DNA of 64,000 bases. It comes from Topomyia yanbarensis (taxonomy: Eukaryota > Arthropoda > Insecta > Diptera > Culicidae). The DNA lies in assembly GCF_030247195.1 (NCBI RefSeq), contig NC_080672.1, forward strand, positions 5,952,001 through 6,016,000. The letters are read 5' to 3'. A program made the translations under genes and the position numbers. Below, one piece after another: positions 20,831 to 34,100 of this stretch; positions within the stretch are counted from its first letter, which is position 1, and every line of letters begins with the position of its first letter. Under the pieces are notes generated by a model. That model ran no database searches. It saw only the letters and a list, made by a program, of their open reading frames with translations, and had not been told where the DNA came from.

Positions 20831-21517
20831 AACAATCGGTCTAAAAATAGTTTTAAATAAGTAATAATTGATTTGTAATTGAAAGAACCGAAGATTTGTA
20901 ATTCGAAATAAACAAATCAGAAGCATCGCGACTTTTACTAACCACCCACTTTCAAATTACACCCATATTGATGCAAATGTGAAGTGTTTTGTGGTTACCG
21001 GAAACCGCCATCTTGGTTTTCAGAATTCGTCATTTTTCCGTTGTCTACTAATCATCCCCTTTCAAATGACAAATGCAGTTAACCGAACATTTGTAAGTCG
21101 GAAAAAATACTTTTTACTCCGGTTTGCTATCAGAATAAAAAAAGAGAACAGGAGCACCCCTGCCGAAGAAGCCTGCATTGAGGGCGGAGTACTCTGCCGG
21201 TGGGAAGCAGCCAGGGTAGCTCTCCAACGGGCACTAAACTTCCCCGACAGTGGGCGACGAATGTCACCATCTCATCATCGCAGGCAACAGCCACCAGGAG
21301 CTCACCAATAAGCCCCTTCCAACCATCGCCCGACTGCGTCGCGTGAGACCACGAGCCAGGCACGACCCTGGACCGAATATCGAAAATAGCCTCAGCCGCA
21401 CAATATACAAATAGTTTCTCGAAAACTATGGGAAGTTGATTTTTCGGGATATTTTGTCCCAAACATTCCCTATTCCTAATAACTATTCCTTTTGCGCTGT
21501 TTTTCAAATGACAAAAA
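20831..21517. other. Intergenic with a GC-rich island at 21150-21370
   Basis: Around 21150-21370 the sequence becomes markedly GC-rich (for example ggtgggaagcagccagggta). ORFs exist there on both strands, but I see no domain; it may be a fragment of a retroelement or of a former host exon. The rest is unremarkable. Confidence 0.35.
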
Positions 21518-22158
21518 AAACGTCAGAAATCAAACGGAACCTTTGCGATCTTTGTCAGAATACGAGAAGTTGGGGTTCTAGAGCATTTTAACATTCATAT
21601 TAAATTTTATCATTTTCTCGTGCATCTCTAATATTCTTCAATCAAATTTTATTAAATGTATCTTGTTGAACGTGGAAAATCCTATGGAACAAAATAGAAG
21701 TAGATTTGCCAACGGTAAAATTCAAATACATTAGATTTTTTGTCATTTTGGCTCGATTACACATTTATCATTAAATAGCTCGCAACGAATCCATTTAACA
21801 ATAAATAATTATTTAATTTATTATTGCTAGTGTAAAAGGTGCTCAGAAATCACATGAAAGATATTTCATTTCAGGGAACATACGAGAAGTTGGGGTATTA
21901 GGGTATTTGATACAAAGTGTGGTTTTCTGGCTAACTGTCAAAAAATCTTATTTTTCTGAATTTACCGATAACGAATCTATTTATATTTTGTTCCTGAGAA
22001 TTTTCCACGTTTAAAAAAATTAAAAAAATGATGGAAGAATAATTGTGATATATGTACGAGAAAATGATAACATCTGATATGAATGGCAAAATGCCCTAGA
22101 ACCCCTACTTTATGTATTCTGACAAAGATCGCAAAGGTTCCGTTCGATTTCTGCGATT
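21518..22158. mobile_element. Foldback element of about 640 bp
   Basis: The left arm at about 21518-21620 (agaaatcaaacggaaccttt, gatctttgtcagaata, cattttctcgt) is mirrored at about 22055-22158 (acgagaaaatg, tattctgacaaagatc, aaaggttccgttcgatttct). An inner pair (acgtggaaaat near 21678, attttccacgt near 22000) extends the symmetry. Another partial copy of the acgagaagttggggt motif lies inside at 21890. It is non-coding. Confidence 0.8.
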
Positions 22159-22399
22159 TCTTCAACGTAAAAAAATGCAAAATATGTACGATTTGCAACA
22201 TAGAGTAGAATAGATATTAGGATTAGGGGAATTTGGGCAAAATGTCCCAAAACTCAAATTCCTCTTATTTTTTTGAGAATCGAAAATATTTTCGTTGAAT
22301 TGCTAAGCATGTTTCCATTAAAAAAAAGGTATAAACAATAACTTTGCGAGTGCTACTTTTGAAGTTATAACATTTAATATATTTTTTCCCATAGTACCA

Positions 22400-23400
22400 A
22401 TGTCAAAAACTCCTAACGAAGCGGATGTCCAAAATTGTCCATATAAAGTAAAACAACATCCCGGTGATAAAGTGAATGTCTCAGGTCCAAAAATTTTCAA
22501 ACGCGGTCTCAAGCGTGAACCTAAAAACTCCCGCAGTCGCACGAACATGAATCGGTCACTTCCGGATGTTTCTATCCTTTATATCAGCAGACTAGGTCCA
22601 TGCCTTCAATTGGATCAATTAAAAAAAGAAAGCTCTCATATCCACTGGACACCACGTTACATGGCGACATGACCGAGGACTCTAGTGATATGGGGTAACT
22701 TACTCCCAGTCAGAATGTGAATTGTACACCGAAAACTAACTATCAGAACGAAGGTCCGCGTGACCATCCAAGAACGCACGCGTATATAGGAATGGCCACA
22801 AAATCCAGTTTTGTACACGCGAAGTCACATAAACGCGAGCGCACTTGACAAACGCGTTAACATACGAACGCTTAAGCCCTTCGCGATTAACAACGCACAC
22901 CTACGTTCGCGATCACGCAAACTTAGTTTCACCCCGGTAATAAGGACAACGCTTTAGCACTTGCAAAGTTTCAAACGCTGTCTCAAACGCGAACCTACAA
23001 ACGCCGTTTTCGCGCGCATATGAATCGGTCACGTATGGAAACCATTGCTCTCTGTCCTAATAACTCAGGTACATACATTCAGTAGGACCAATCAAAAATA
23101 AAGCTAATATCCACTAGACAACACGTTCCATGGCGACATCACCGGGAACTCTAGTGATATGGAAGATCTTACTTCTTCCATATCACTAGAGTGAGCATCT
23201 GTGCCGTACACCAAAAATAAAGTATTAGATTCACGGTCCGCGCACGATTATCCAAGAACACACGCGAATATGCGAAAGACACACGGTTCTAAAATAGATT
23301 TTATACACGCGAAGTTGCCCACATGTTAGCACACGCGACATACAAACGCGCACGCGATCGAACACGTTAACGTACAAATGCTCGATCTCTACGCCTGTAG
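22400..23400. repeat. CpG-rich ~484-bp tandem duplication
   Basis: Two diverged units with a period of about 484 bp share the landmarks caaacgc then tctcaa, gcgaacct, atgaatcggtcac, tccactggacaccacgtt against tccactagacaacacgtt, tggcgacat, ctctagtgatatgg, ggtccgcg, tccaagaac and acacgcgaagt. The block is unusually rich in acgcg and cacgcg compared with the AT-rich surroundings. No protein was recognised. Confidence 0.75.
23148..23192. repeat. Perfect 19-bp hairpin within the CpG-rich repeat
   Basis: The arms actctagtgatatggaaga (23148-23166) and tcttccatatcactagagt (23174-23192) enclose a 7-base loop. The first tandem unit has only the left arm (ctctagtgatatgg near 22680), so the hairpin is specific to the second unit. 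Confidence 0.9.
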
Positions 23401-23579
23401 ATACCTGAACCGTACAATGAATATCACATTCAGAATCACGGCCCGCTACAATTGGCCTAAAGCAGTGTTTTAGTGGGCGATATTGCCTGTCTCGTCTGAA
23501 AATTGTAGTATGTGATTCTGACGGGGAGCCATTCCAAGATTCTAGCTCTACAGCTCTAGTAGGACAACTCTCGAAAAAC

Positions 23580-23720
23580 AATATTTCTGCATTTTATAAT
23601 ATCTACATTTATCTCGCGTAAGGAGAATATTGTTCTAACCACATTTACGCGTAAGGACCACATTTACGGGCACAAAACCAATGACTAAATTAGTTATACA
23701 ATTTACGTTTCGCAAAAAGA
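23580..23720. repeat. Degenerate half-copy of the 1-720 foldback family
   Basis: Shares aaggagaatattgttcta, gcgtaagga, gggcacaaaacc and tgactaaattagttat with 1-115. The remainder of the element is not found here. Confidence 0.6.
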
Positions 23721-26700
23721 GATGAGGGGGGTCTCGAGATAGACAAGCAAACTAGTCAATCAGCAGCAATGCGACACAACTGAGAAAGTTTAAGGAGGGC
23801 TCTCATGGAATCATACAGACACAGATTTTAACAAGTGTAATATATTTTTAAAAACGTTTTGTTCACAAATATAATGACATTCATTTCATTTTATTTATTT
23901 GACAATTACTAAATAGTATGATCGAATTATATTTTTATAGCTATTATAGAGTGCTCTGTGAAAATTTATCATTACAGTTTTGTTTCCCTACTTTTTCATC
24001 GTATTTGGCACTTTATTGGTACTAGTGTAGTTAAAAGTGATACATGTTTAATCATTGTATGCATACTTAGAGTACAGTTGTACAGTTGTAAAGTGCAAAT
24101 TTATAGTATTTATATCGGAAATCTTTACTAAAAATTATTCAGATTCGCTCGAAATTTCCACATTCAAAAATATCAACTGCAGAGATAGAGGAATTGTGAC
24201 CAAAATGGAGACTACGACAAGCACATATGTTCGCAAACATTGAAACATTGGAAATAATCACCAGTACTATTTTCAGACAAATATCGCCGAAATCATGAAT
24301 GGCAATGATAACCCACCTTTAAAGCAAGTTAATTTTGTGATTCCTCTAGTTTCTTGTTCCACTTGACAAGTAACTTTAAAAATTTCCGACAGAAAAAATA
24401 CTTAACTAGATTGTTTGTATAAACGGTATATAATGCAAACAACAGGGATAAATAAAATTTGTTATTGCAAAAAAATGTGATGCAAAGAAATATATTCCGC
24501 ATGATTCCAATTAGAACGAAATAATAGAATTGTAACATATGTATATATTATGCATATTTACTGATATTTGGTTACTACTAATTTATTCACTGAGTAAAGA
24601 CCGTTAATTGATAATATATGAGAAATTCTAACACATGAATTCTACAAATAATATACCCCATATGACTATGCTGTGTATTATTGCCGACAATAACACTGAT
24701 TTCAATTTGAGAAACTCTGAATTTGAGCAACCGTCTTCTGCCATTTCTAGCTGCCTGGAATTCGAGAAACGAAAAAGTACATTTTCCGTTTAATTATGAT
24801 ATCCCGGTTATATCACCAAAATACCGGTTTCTTGTGTGTAGGTTCGTTGCAAATAGGTTGCAAATAAATAATATAACAAAAAGTACAAGAACATTTTCAT
24901 CGGACGTTTAAAAATGTTTCTTATTATGATAGTCGTTAGATGTCCGATTGACGGTCAATTGATAATTGAAATATAATTTTTCGCGCAGTTGTCATAAATC
25001 ATGTTCTTCATCTGCATGATTAAAATTGTAGATTCACGACTGATTTACGGAATGCTGGTATCTAGCTTCATGAGAAATCGACGATCTAATCTGGTCATTG
25101 GCTGAAATATACTGGAGTTATGCTACTTCAAAAAATGCTACGGAAGAAAAATTTATTTGGACATGTCTTCCTGGGACCCACGGAAATGATAAAACTAAAA
25201 TCCCGACAATCGGGATTGCACAAATTTCGAGATCTACCTAAAAATGGATATCGCGATAAAATATACTACTCTGAACGGACCTTTTCGTAATAATTCTTTG
25301 AGTGTAAATCCCTTTTTTCAACTTATAGCAAGTTATAGTATGAAATAACTTGATTGCGGGGATATCGTGCTCATCGCAAACGCTTAAATTAAATTAAAAA
25401 AAGACGTTTAGACAAATCCGAACATAGTTCATACTGTGGCTCTTTTGTACATCACAGTGGCAATGAATTCGACATCAACGATTGCCTTGGGTGCAATGTT
25501 AATCCATACACGTCCATATTAAAGAATACATTCACTGATAGTATGCCGATTAGTCATACCTGATCTAACTAACAGATCCGGAAGGCGCTTAAGACATTTC
25601 TAAACCGTCAACTTTGGAGGTTTAGTATCTTCCAAAAATTTTACGCCGTAAAACAGTACATCTTCTGATAATATAATTATGATGTTAAATCCTCCTAGAA
25701 ACAATTATGAAGAATATACTTTTCATATAAATTTAAATCGAGACTTAATTTCTTCAGCATAGTGTTCGAGAGTGCTACCACAAACAACTTTGTTGAAGAC
25801 ATGAATACTCTATATGTTCAGGGTATTGAAATATATTAGACTATTTATGAAAGAAAACCTGGATTGGGTTTAGGAAAATTTCGAGAATATCGTTGATGCG
25901 CTGTTTTATGTTGAAAAACTTCGAAATTTATCAACCTTCAAAGATAGCGGTTTTGGAATTAGGTCATTTTGACTGTGAGAAAAGTTTTCGAATAGTTATT
26001 ACGATTTGGAAGTGCATATTTTTCTACCTCATTAACTTATAAAAGAAAGTCATCTATGGAGTTTTGAAAGCTGTTTTATATTAATTCTTCTTGTTAGTAA
26101 ACTCAACACTGAGCTTCTGGCTACGCCACTTATGTAGAGGAAACATACAGACGCATACTATGCGACTGCCTACTTCTCACTAAAACCAGATATCAGATTT
26201 GCACCATGCGATATTTTGGAATAAACACGATGAATATAAAGCACACAAAAATGTAATTAAAATTAAAATTTTCACGACGAATGCAGGATGTGCTTTACAA
26301 ACCTATTAAGGATGTATGTTTTCTCAATTTTGCACAACTAGTGTAAGATTGAGAAACTTTTGGTAAAGATTTACGACGTGGGTCATAATAGTAGTCGAAA
26401 AGGCCACCTTGACAATCAAAATCAATTGGCTCAATTTTAACATTTCCCACGTAGTTACGAGATTGGACACACGACTCAAACTTGTATAAGTGTTTTGCAC
26501 AATATGAATATTCAATATGGGTATTTTAGAATAACAACCAGCATTTTGGTAAATGCGCTTGCGAGACAAGATCTTGAAATCCAGGACTGTCCCGCCTAAT
26601 CTAGGACGTCGTTTCACTTTAACATATAATGTATAATTGTAGGGTAGACGTTCCCTTACTCATCGTATTAGTCGTTTGTAGAAAAAAATGATTATTTTCG

Positions 26701-27039
26701 TAAACTGAATACTCAGTGAAAGTATTAAGCAAACTTAGCTTGCTGCATATGAACAATCGACCTGCAAAACTCGAACAGTAAAACTTCGATACCGTGTCCT
26801 GTTTTCAATTCAATGTATCCTAGTTAACCTCCCGTGAGTCGCGCTAGTGCACGCTGCTTTGAAAATCTAGCGAAATCGTCTTAGCGCACTAGCGGCTCCC
26901 AACCAAACTCATTCAGAACTTGATTCCAAATTTCTGCTGGTTTCGGATGAAATTAAATACTTAAACAAATTTCGACGGATTTTACTGGGGTATAACGAAC
27001 TACTAATATACCCTACACCCATGACATAACAAAAACCTG
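23721..27039. other. Long gene-free AT-rich stretch
   Basis: No gene was supported over 3.3 kb. Short ORFs are at background level. A dispersed repeat with relatives at 3369-3480 occupies about 25595-25660 and, inverted, about 25880-26000. Nothing else could be delimited. Confidence 0.4.
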
Positions 27040-28205
27040 TTTTAATCCACCTAGTGGTGCAATTATGCCTTTCTGATTTATCTAAACTTATGATTTAATG
27101 ACTCATTACGTTCAATTTAACATTGTGGAAATGTCTATTACATTCTTCATACTTGATAAGCATATATAAGTGTACGACTGTCACGAACCTGAGAAGCAAC
27201 ATGTCGACACTGACACTGACATAATTGAAACAAAAATATAATATTTATATCGCTTAATCAGCGTGAGTTTAATGTTGTCTTCATGTCAACTTCATGGTGG
27301 AGAAGGGAAGGGATATAATTAGTGGGAGGGGGAGGATGCATCGGGAATCATCTAACTTATGTTAGTATACGGGGTGGACGAAGGGAATGCAGGAGGGAGG
27401 TTGGTCTGATGGGGGAGGGGGGTTGGTAAGAGAAGGGGAAGGGGGGTCGAGAGGTAGGAGGTGGAGGAGTAGATGGAGGGTTCAACACCGAACTTCATAT
27501 TATACCATCCATTTGGACTAGGTTAGTGAAAATTGGTTTAGTCATCACCGAAGTGGCCTTTGAGGTATTACGATTGTACAAGTTCATATGAGAAATTACT
27601 ATGTGACCGCAATAACAAACCTGTAACTCCGGAGCCAAAAGTCAGAACTAAATGAAATTCAGCGGCAGTTATTGGGAGTATTATATCTTTCATTTGAAAT
27701 CAAGTTTGTAAAAATCGCTTAAGAGTTTGCTGGAAAATAGCTGTGACATTAGCTCGGGAACTTAACGAGTTCCCCGGGGGCATCGAGATCCGTCATTGGT
27801 GACCAAAACTATTTTGATTGTCCATCAGTAATGTAGACCCGCAAAATCAAGTACTGTTGAACGTATTTGAATATGTATTACATCATTCGGACATGGGAAT
27901 TTGCTGTGTGACCGCACTCTTCAGCCCGTAACTCCGGAACCGAAAGTCCTATCAAATAAAAATTCAATAGCGTCTTATGGGACCGTTATACCGTCCATTT
28001 GAAATTTGTGCAAATCGGGTCAGCCATCTCTGAGAAAATTGAGTGACATTATTTGACACACACATACATACACACAGACATTTTGCGATCTCGACGAACT
28101 GAATCGAATGGGATATGACACTCGTCCCTCCGGGCCTCAGTTGGAAAATCGATTTTCGGAGTGGTTGCGTAGCCTTTCTTTATATGAGAAAGGCAAAAAT
28201 CGAAA
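27040..28205 (+). repeat. Dispersed repeat with G-rich core, copy 1
   Basis: It begins near ccacctagtggtgcaatta and atgcctttctgattta, and ends ttatatgagaaaggcaaaaa, so the termini are inverted (tgcctttct). The interior has a G-rich tract at 27300-27480 and then an internal near-repeat at about 27590-27750 and 27900-28050 (gtaactccgga, atttgaaat, aatcg). A relative lies at 41440-42500. It is probably a non-autonomous DNA element; the class is unknown. Confidence 0.65.
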
Positions 28206-28781
28206 TCAAAGCGGTCATACGTATCGACATGAAGAATGTTCAACATAATTCAACATTATTTCGTACCATAATTGATAAATAACCTATCCATGGAACATGG
28301 CAACCCTGTGTATGCTTGAGTATATGCAAACAGTGTTTTGAGGCGAAAAATATCATTCATTCTATTCTTGTTCTGAATTAATTGTTTTGAGTTTTGAAAT
28401 GAGAGATTTTTTTAAAACTAAATGAAAAATATTAAGTGGAAAAAATTTGGTGATTTAATAGTGTGATGGTGTAATTAGGTGAAAAGTGTTGAGATGATTA
28501 GCTCAACAGCGATGAAGAAATTCGTCTCACCGATAATTTCAAGGTAAGAAACCGAATAATATTTTGAGCGCAATATTTTTTAATAATTACAAGTTTGCAT
28601 AGCTTATTCCATGAATGCTTAAACATTAATTTATTTCACTAGATAAATTGCTGATACTGTAAAATGGTGTTGTATTTTTTGTTTAAAGTTGTGTCTACAG
28701 GAAATGAGAAAATTGGAGGAGTTGAGATGAATTGGGGCTCATCTATCCTATAATACATGTGGAAATCTTGAAGAGACTTAA
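28206..28781. other. Intergenic, nothing recognised
   Basis: No gene or delimited element was seen. Confidence 0.35.
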
Positions 28782-29076
28782 GGCTGTGAACCATTTGACG
28801 AGTTTTATTTAACTATTGGTTCAAATTTGACAGTTAATAAGTGATTTGCTCTGAAGCATGGCTAAATTTGATAGTGGGACAGTTCAAATTTTTACGCATG
28901 ATCCAGAATGAAAAGTAGACACATTTGTCTGTGCTTGATTGAGATTGTCAAGATTTTGGAATTGAAAGTGAAGGCCGATAGATGAAAACTGAAACATGTT
29001 GTGTCAAGCTTGTTTGGGTCATTTCATGATGTGGATTTATTTAAGCATTCGAGACATCACTCAATGGTTCACAGCC
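28782..29076. mobile_element. Probable MITE with ggctgtgaaccatt ends
   Basis: The left end ggctgtgaaccatt and right end aatggttcacagcc are perfect 14-bp inverted repeats around a 267-bp non-coding interior. No clear target duplication flanks them. Confidence 0.7.
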
Positions 29077-29215
29077 CCTATCGGCGTTCTTTTTTATTTT
29101 TTTGCCTTTTATAATCACAAGAAAAATGTGACCTTACTTATATGACAAGCAGTACTTTAATGTTCCTTGAAAAATGCAGTTTAGCAAAGTAAAGCAAAAA
29201 TAGTAAATTAAATGT

Positions 29216-29300
29216 AGGGAGCGGGCATAGCGTTGTTGGTAAATCGATTGCCCAGTACGCAGCTCACCGGGGTTCGATGCCCAGTGTATGAATGTTATTA
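29216..29300 (+). mobile_element. tRNA-derived SINE, 5' part
   Basis: Contains gggcatagcgttgttggtaa (box A region) and gggttcgatgccc (degenerate box B). The 3' body is replaced by unrelated sequence. Confidence 0.75.
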
Positions 29301-29382
29301 TCTACTTGTGTACTAGTGTATAATGTTTGAATGTGTACCCACGTATTAAACATTATTTTTAGAAAAAAAAACTAAAATCTAG

Positions 29383-29492
29383 AAGAGGGCATTGCGTAGT
29401 TGGTTAGTCAACTGCCTTGTTTACAGCTCACTTGGGTTCGATTCCCAACCATGCACACTGCCATAAAATCTCTATAATCCACATAAAAAACT
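29383..29492 (+). mobile_element. tRNA-derived SINE, internally deleted
   Basis: Contains gggcattgcgtagttggtta and gggttcgattcccaacc, then passes directly to the tail taaaatctctataatcc. The central part present in the 37595-37760 copy is missing. Confidence 0.78.
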
Positions 29493-30560
29493 TAAATAAT
29501 AGAGAAAAATGTGCCGGATGATAAACACATTCAGGTACGTGAGCTTCAAGCGGAATTTGTACTTCAAAATAATGTAGGTAAAAATAAGTGAACCTTTACT
29601 ACCGAGAGTTTTGGCTGAATGCGAGAAAGAGCGAAAATAAATTTTTGCTATACAATTCTTGATAATATGCGGATATACATTTTTTTGATCACATTGACCC
29701 ATTCCTACCATTTAAACACGCTTCGCATAGATCGTTATCGTAAATTTTAATCGCTAAAAATACGCTCTAAACTTGTACGAATCCCGGTCATTTCCCGGAT
29801 CCCGCGAATACAGAATAAAGATTTACAAAAAAGAAGAGTGTTACGCAGTTGTAAGTATAAAACTGTTTTGTGGACTACAAATCATTCATTCATTCCTGCA
29901 CGTTGATTTATTTTGTCACTCATCTAAATTATGGTAACAGCCATTACGATTGAGATGATCATACCGAACGTAGCTGCTTAAGTTGCTGTACAAAATTGGT
30001 ATTCGTGTTTCGTGCATTCTTTTGAATTGAATACAGAGCACCTTATTTGGTAATCTAAGGGTAGTGATATTTACAGAATATAAGAGCTACATTAGGTGAG
30101 TTGCAAGAATTTGGAATTTTTTGATGGCGAAACCATTAATAACTAAGAAACCTTTCCATTGCATTAGGGAATCTATTGATATCAGACTTCCAGACTTGTT
30201 TTTTGAAGACTTGTGCACAAAGACGCGCAGGACCTTATAAATATTTAATAGGTAATTGAAAATATTTACTCAGTTCCAGCGCTTTTAAATAGCAGTCATT
30301 CATCATGGTTCCATTAGTTACAAAATTAAAAACAATTAATCTTCGAGCATGAATAAAACATATGATTTACTATTACTGCCTACTTCCTATTTCAATATAG
30401 TTATCCCGGGATATCCGAATTCTCAAAACTCGAAAGCAAAAATCCCGAGAAATATTTTTAATTCGAGGCGCTTCAACCTACTATATGTGGTAGTTGGAAT
30501 AAATAACTTACTATATACTTCTCCAAAACTGTTGCTCAACAAATAGTTTTACTACATACT
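29493..30560. other. Intergenic, nothing recognised
   Basis: No gene was seen. ORFs are short and without domains. Confidence 0.35.
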
Positions 30561-30740
30561 CAATTCAGCCCGGTAATTTCCGCAAATTTCTTTGTTTATT
30601 TTCTGCAAATTATTTTCTGAATCTCAGCTAAAACAACGACACTTTTACTAAGATCTCAGCAAAAAATATTGATTACTGGGTTCTCAGCTGTTAAGATCTC
30701 GTTGAAAAATGTAATGAATTGAGATTCAGCAAAAAAATTA
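30561..30740. repeat. Dispersed repeat shared with 7760-7930
   Basis: It begins caattcagcccggtaatttc and contains actaagatctcag and gattcagcaaaa. It is a diverged relative of 7760-7930 and lies downstream of the neprilysin 3' end. Confidence 0.55.
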
Positions 30741-31107
30741 AGTAGGCTTATATAGAGTATAAAAATATATTTTATACAAAAAAACTAGGGCAATAATGAT
30801 TAAATAAAGATAGGCGCTCGATGTATTTGGTAAACGGAGAATGTTCACACTAATACATATCATGCTTTTAAAACTTCGAGTTGCCCCCAAAACCTCTGTC
30901 AGAGAATTTAAAAAATAGAAGTTTTGTATACTTTGAAATTTAGATCTCTGTGTATAAAATCTTTAGAATATTTGTGCTATAATAAATTTAAATTTGAAAT
31001 GTTCCAACATTTTGCTTAAACTCTATATTACAAAACAAAGTAGCCATAAATAAATATCACGTCGATAAACGATTCTTATCTATATAACAAATCGTAACAA
31101 AATAATT

Positions 31108-34100
31108 TTACCACACACTACATTTGTTGACTGGATTCATTGGCGATCCTAGCGAGCAATTATATGCTTCTGCAAAATCTTTGGAATTCGAAAGTGGGCC
31201 AATCACTCGCACGATACCTGGCGAATGCACTGATGATCGTATTTTGGTCAAAGCATCCTCTGGGCGCATAGAACCACACCAAATTTGGGCGTAATTCAAG
31301 AAAAATAATTGATCATGCGTCATGTTCATGCCAGGAAGCTCCAGTTCTGGTCCATGAAGGTTGACCCACTTCCGATAAGCCTACAAGAATTCACAAATTT
31401 TTAAATACTGAAAAAAATGAATGCTTCAAACTCACCCGGAATGATTGCTTCAGTCCACCATTATCAGCTATGTTTTCTCCTTGAGTCATTCTCCCATTCA
31501 TATATAAATTAACTTCATTTATTTTATAGCGAGAATATTGATCTATTATACACTGAGTTCTTTCGCGAAAAGCTTTAATGGTGGCGTTATTCCACCATTG
31601 CATCATATTTCCATCCTTGTCGAATTGCCGTCCTTTATCGTCAAATCCGTGTGTGATTTCATGGCCAATTACAACACCAATTCCACCATAATTGAGCGAT
31701 TTGGGAAAATGTTGACTGTAAAACAGTGGTTGTAATATTCCGGCTGGAAACACTGGTAAAGCTAGGTTAGTATTTATTCACATTAAAATAAGTAAAAGTC
31801 AAACATAAAAGGAAAAACAATAATAATGTTAATAATACATACAATAAAGTGACTAAATTTTCTTTTCGCGATGAAAGTACGTTTGAAACCAATAAACAAT
31901 AAGAAACAACAAGGGATCTTTTATCACCTATATCATTTTTGTTGGGATTATAAAATGCGTTTACTACTGCTGGTTCTGTCGTCCATTTATCTTTATCGAC
32001 TGGCTTTCTTAACATTTGCATATTACGTTCAGCTTCCCATTTGAGTATTTTAAGAATGTTGTTCAAAAATTGATCCTTCGAAATTGTTAACTGTAATAGG
32101 GGGTTTTAAATATATTATGTAACAAAGTCGATAACATATAATGCTTACGTTTATGTATTCTTTATCGAGTTCCACAGAATTTGTTAATATTTCAGGATAG
32201 CCAATTCTTTCATTCATATCGTCTGCTTTTTCTTTGGCAACGGATCGAGTTTCATCATCCATCCAATGATTATCTGCTAAAAGCTCATTAAATGCTTCTC
32301 TTATGGTATGTATCATTTCCAGTGCAGTTTCCTTGCTATCATGGTTGAAATTGTCTCGAATAAATAAAGCTCCAACTGCCATTCCTAGTTTTTTGTTTGT
32401 CCATTCAACACACTGCGACCATCTGTGTCGTTCCGATTGAATACCTAGTAATATTTTTTTGAACTCAACTCTTTCTTTTTGATAGTCGTCGATCATATGA
32501 GTCATTATAGACATCACGAATCGCCAAATTGCATAATTATGAATGATTCGGGTGTCAGTTTCATTCAGTATTCGTCCCATCTCTATTAAATAAGGCATTG
32601 CGTAGCTGACGATTTCCTCATCGTCTTCAAGCTTTACATTCCCCAAAGTAGTCTGAAATACAAGAAAAAAGTGTATTTGACGTTCTAAACACGTGAACTG
32701 TATACATACTTGCAAATACTCTCTCCAATTGATTTGTGGTACTTCGTGCTGAAGTTGATGTAAAGTAATTTTTTTGTAAATAGCACTGGTGTCGTGTCTA
32801 TCAGCTTCTGGCAGAGATGCATTTGCTAACCGTACTTCGAAGTTGATTACATCCAGTAGTTCCTTTGAAGCTCTTCCAGAATCACCGCCAAGCAATATTG
32901 CAATCTGTGTCATATAGCGGTGATACGCCTTAAGATCACCTTCACTGCTAGTCTTCAGATAATAATCACGCGATGGCAGTGCAAGAACCAGTTGATCAAT
33001 CTGTTTTGGGAAATGTTAAAGTTATTATAATATTACAATGCAATTTAAATCTATTCTACGCATTCATTTATTGTTAGGATAAAAGTTGGTTTAACCAACT
33101 TAGCTGTGCAATTAAACCAACATCATTTATACATACTAGTATTCTATAGCTAGTTATGAGTAATATATATTTGAAAATATTTATTGCATTGTTATTTGTT
33201 TTTAGAAATTTTAGTACAAGCAGTAGCCTATATTCTTACATACAACAATATTTATCGAATTATTGTTTTTTGAACTGTGCCACAGAAACCACATATGCGA
33301 TTTACAGTGACATTTGAATAGCCTTTTCAAAGCAATAAGTTTGATAACCAAATACAACATCGCATGAAATTTTTAACTTTCATGAATTCTGATGTTTATA
33401 TTGTATAAGATTTACACAGATTTTTGGCTTGTTAACTGCTTGAAATTTGTAGAATTGACGGCCTAAACTACTACTATTAAACTATATCTGTTGTTCTATT
33501 TTGCTCCAAAGTTGATCTTGGTTCTAGTATATAGGTGCCCAGTGAAATAATAATGTAGTCGAGCTTTCCAAATTTATTGTTAACTAATCATGAATTAGCG
33601 GTTATGAATGAGAAAATGACAATATTTCACATTCTCTCATTTTTGGTTACAGTTCACAAATTATACTTTTTGACGAATTTCACATTGTCCACGTGAATTA
33701 CAATGTATTGTATTTATTAAGACCACCTAATATAACAAATTCTTACAAATGCTAGTTGCTAGGACAAGTAGGCTTTGCTTGAGCATAAACGTGTTTTTTT
33801 CAGGAGAGAATATTTTTTCGAATATAAATTTTTGTCAAGTATTACATTCAAATAACTAAGATCTAATTCAGTAAAACGTAGCTAATTTATGTGGTTGTTT
33901 AGTACTGTGTTGATTCTACAATTTGAAGTCGCGGGTGTGGGTGGTCTTTCATCTAGTTATGTTATGACATCACCCGCTGAAGAGAAGAGTGTTTGTAGCA
34001 GATTCGGGAGTAGACACACAATTAAGCTCGACAGTCAAGAAAAGTAGCAGCAGCAAGGAAATGAGTAAGATCATTTCAATTTCTACCAGTGTAACTAATC

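Noticed and set aside
20979..21507. Overlapping ORFs of 110 and 125 codons in a GC-rich island
   Set aside because: Length is explained by the locally low stop-codon frequency; both strands are equally open and no motif is recognisable.
28774..29084. Target-site duplication around the ggctgtgaaccatt element
   Set aside because: Flanking bases on the two sides (agacttaa and cctatcgg) do not match, so no duplication is claimed.
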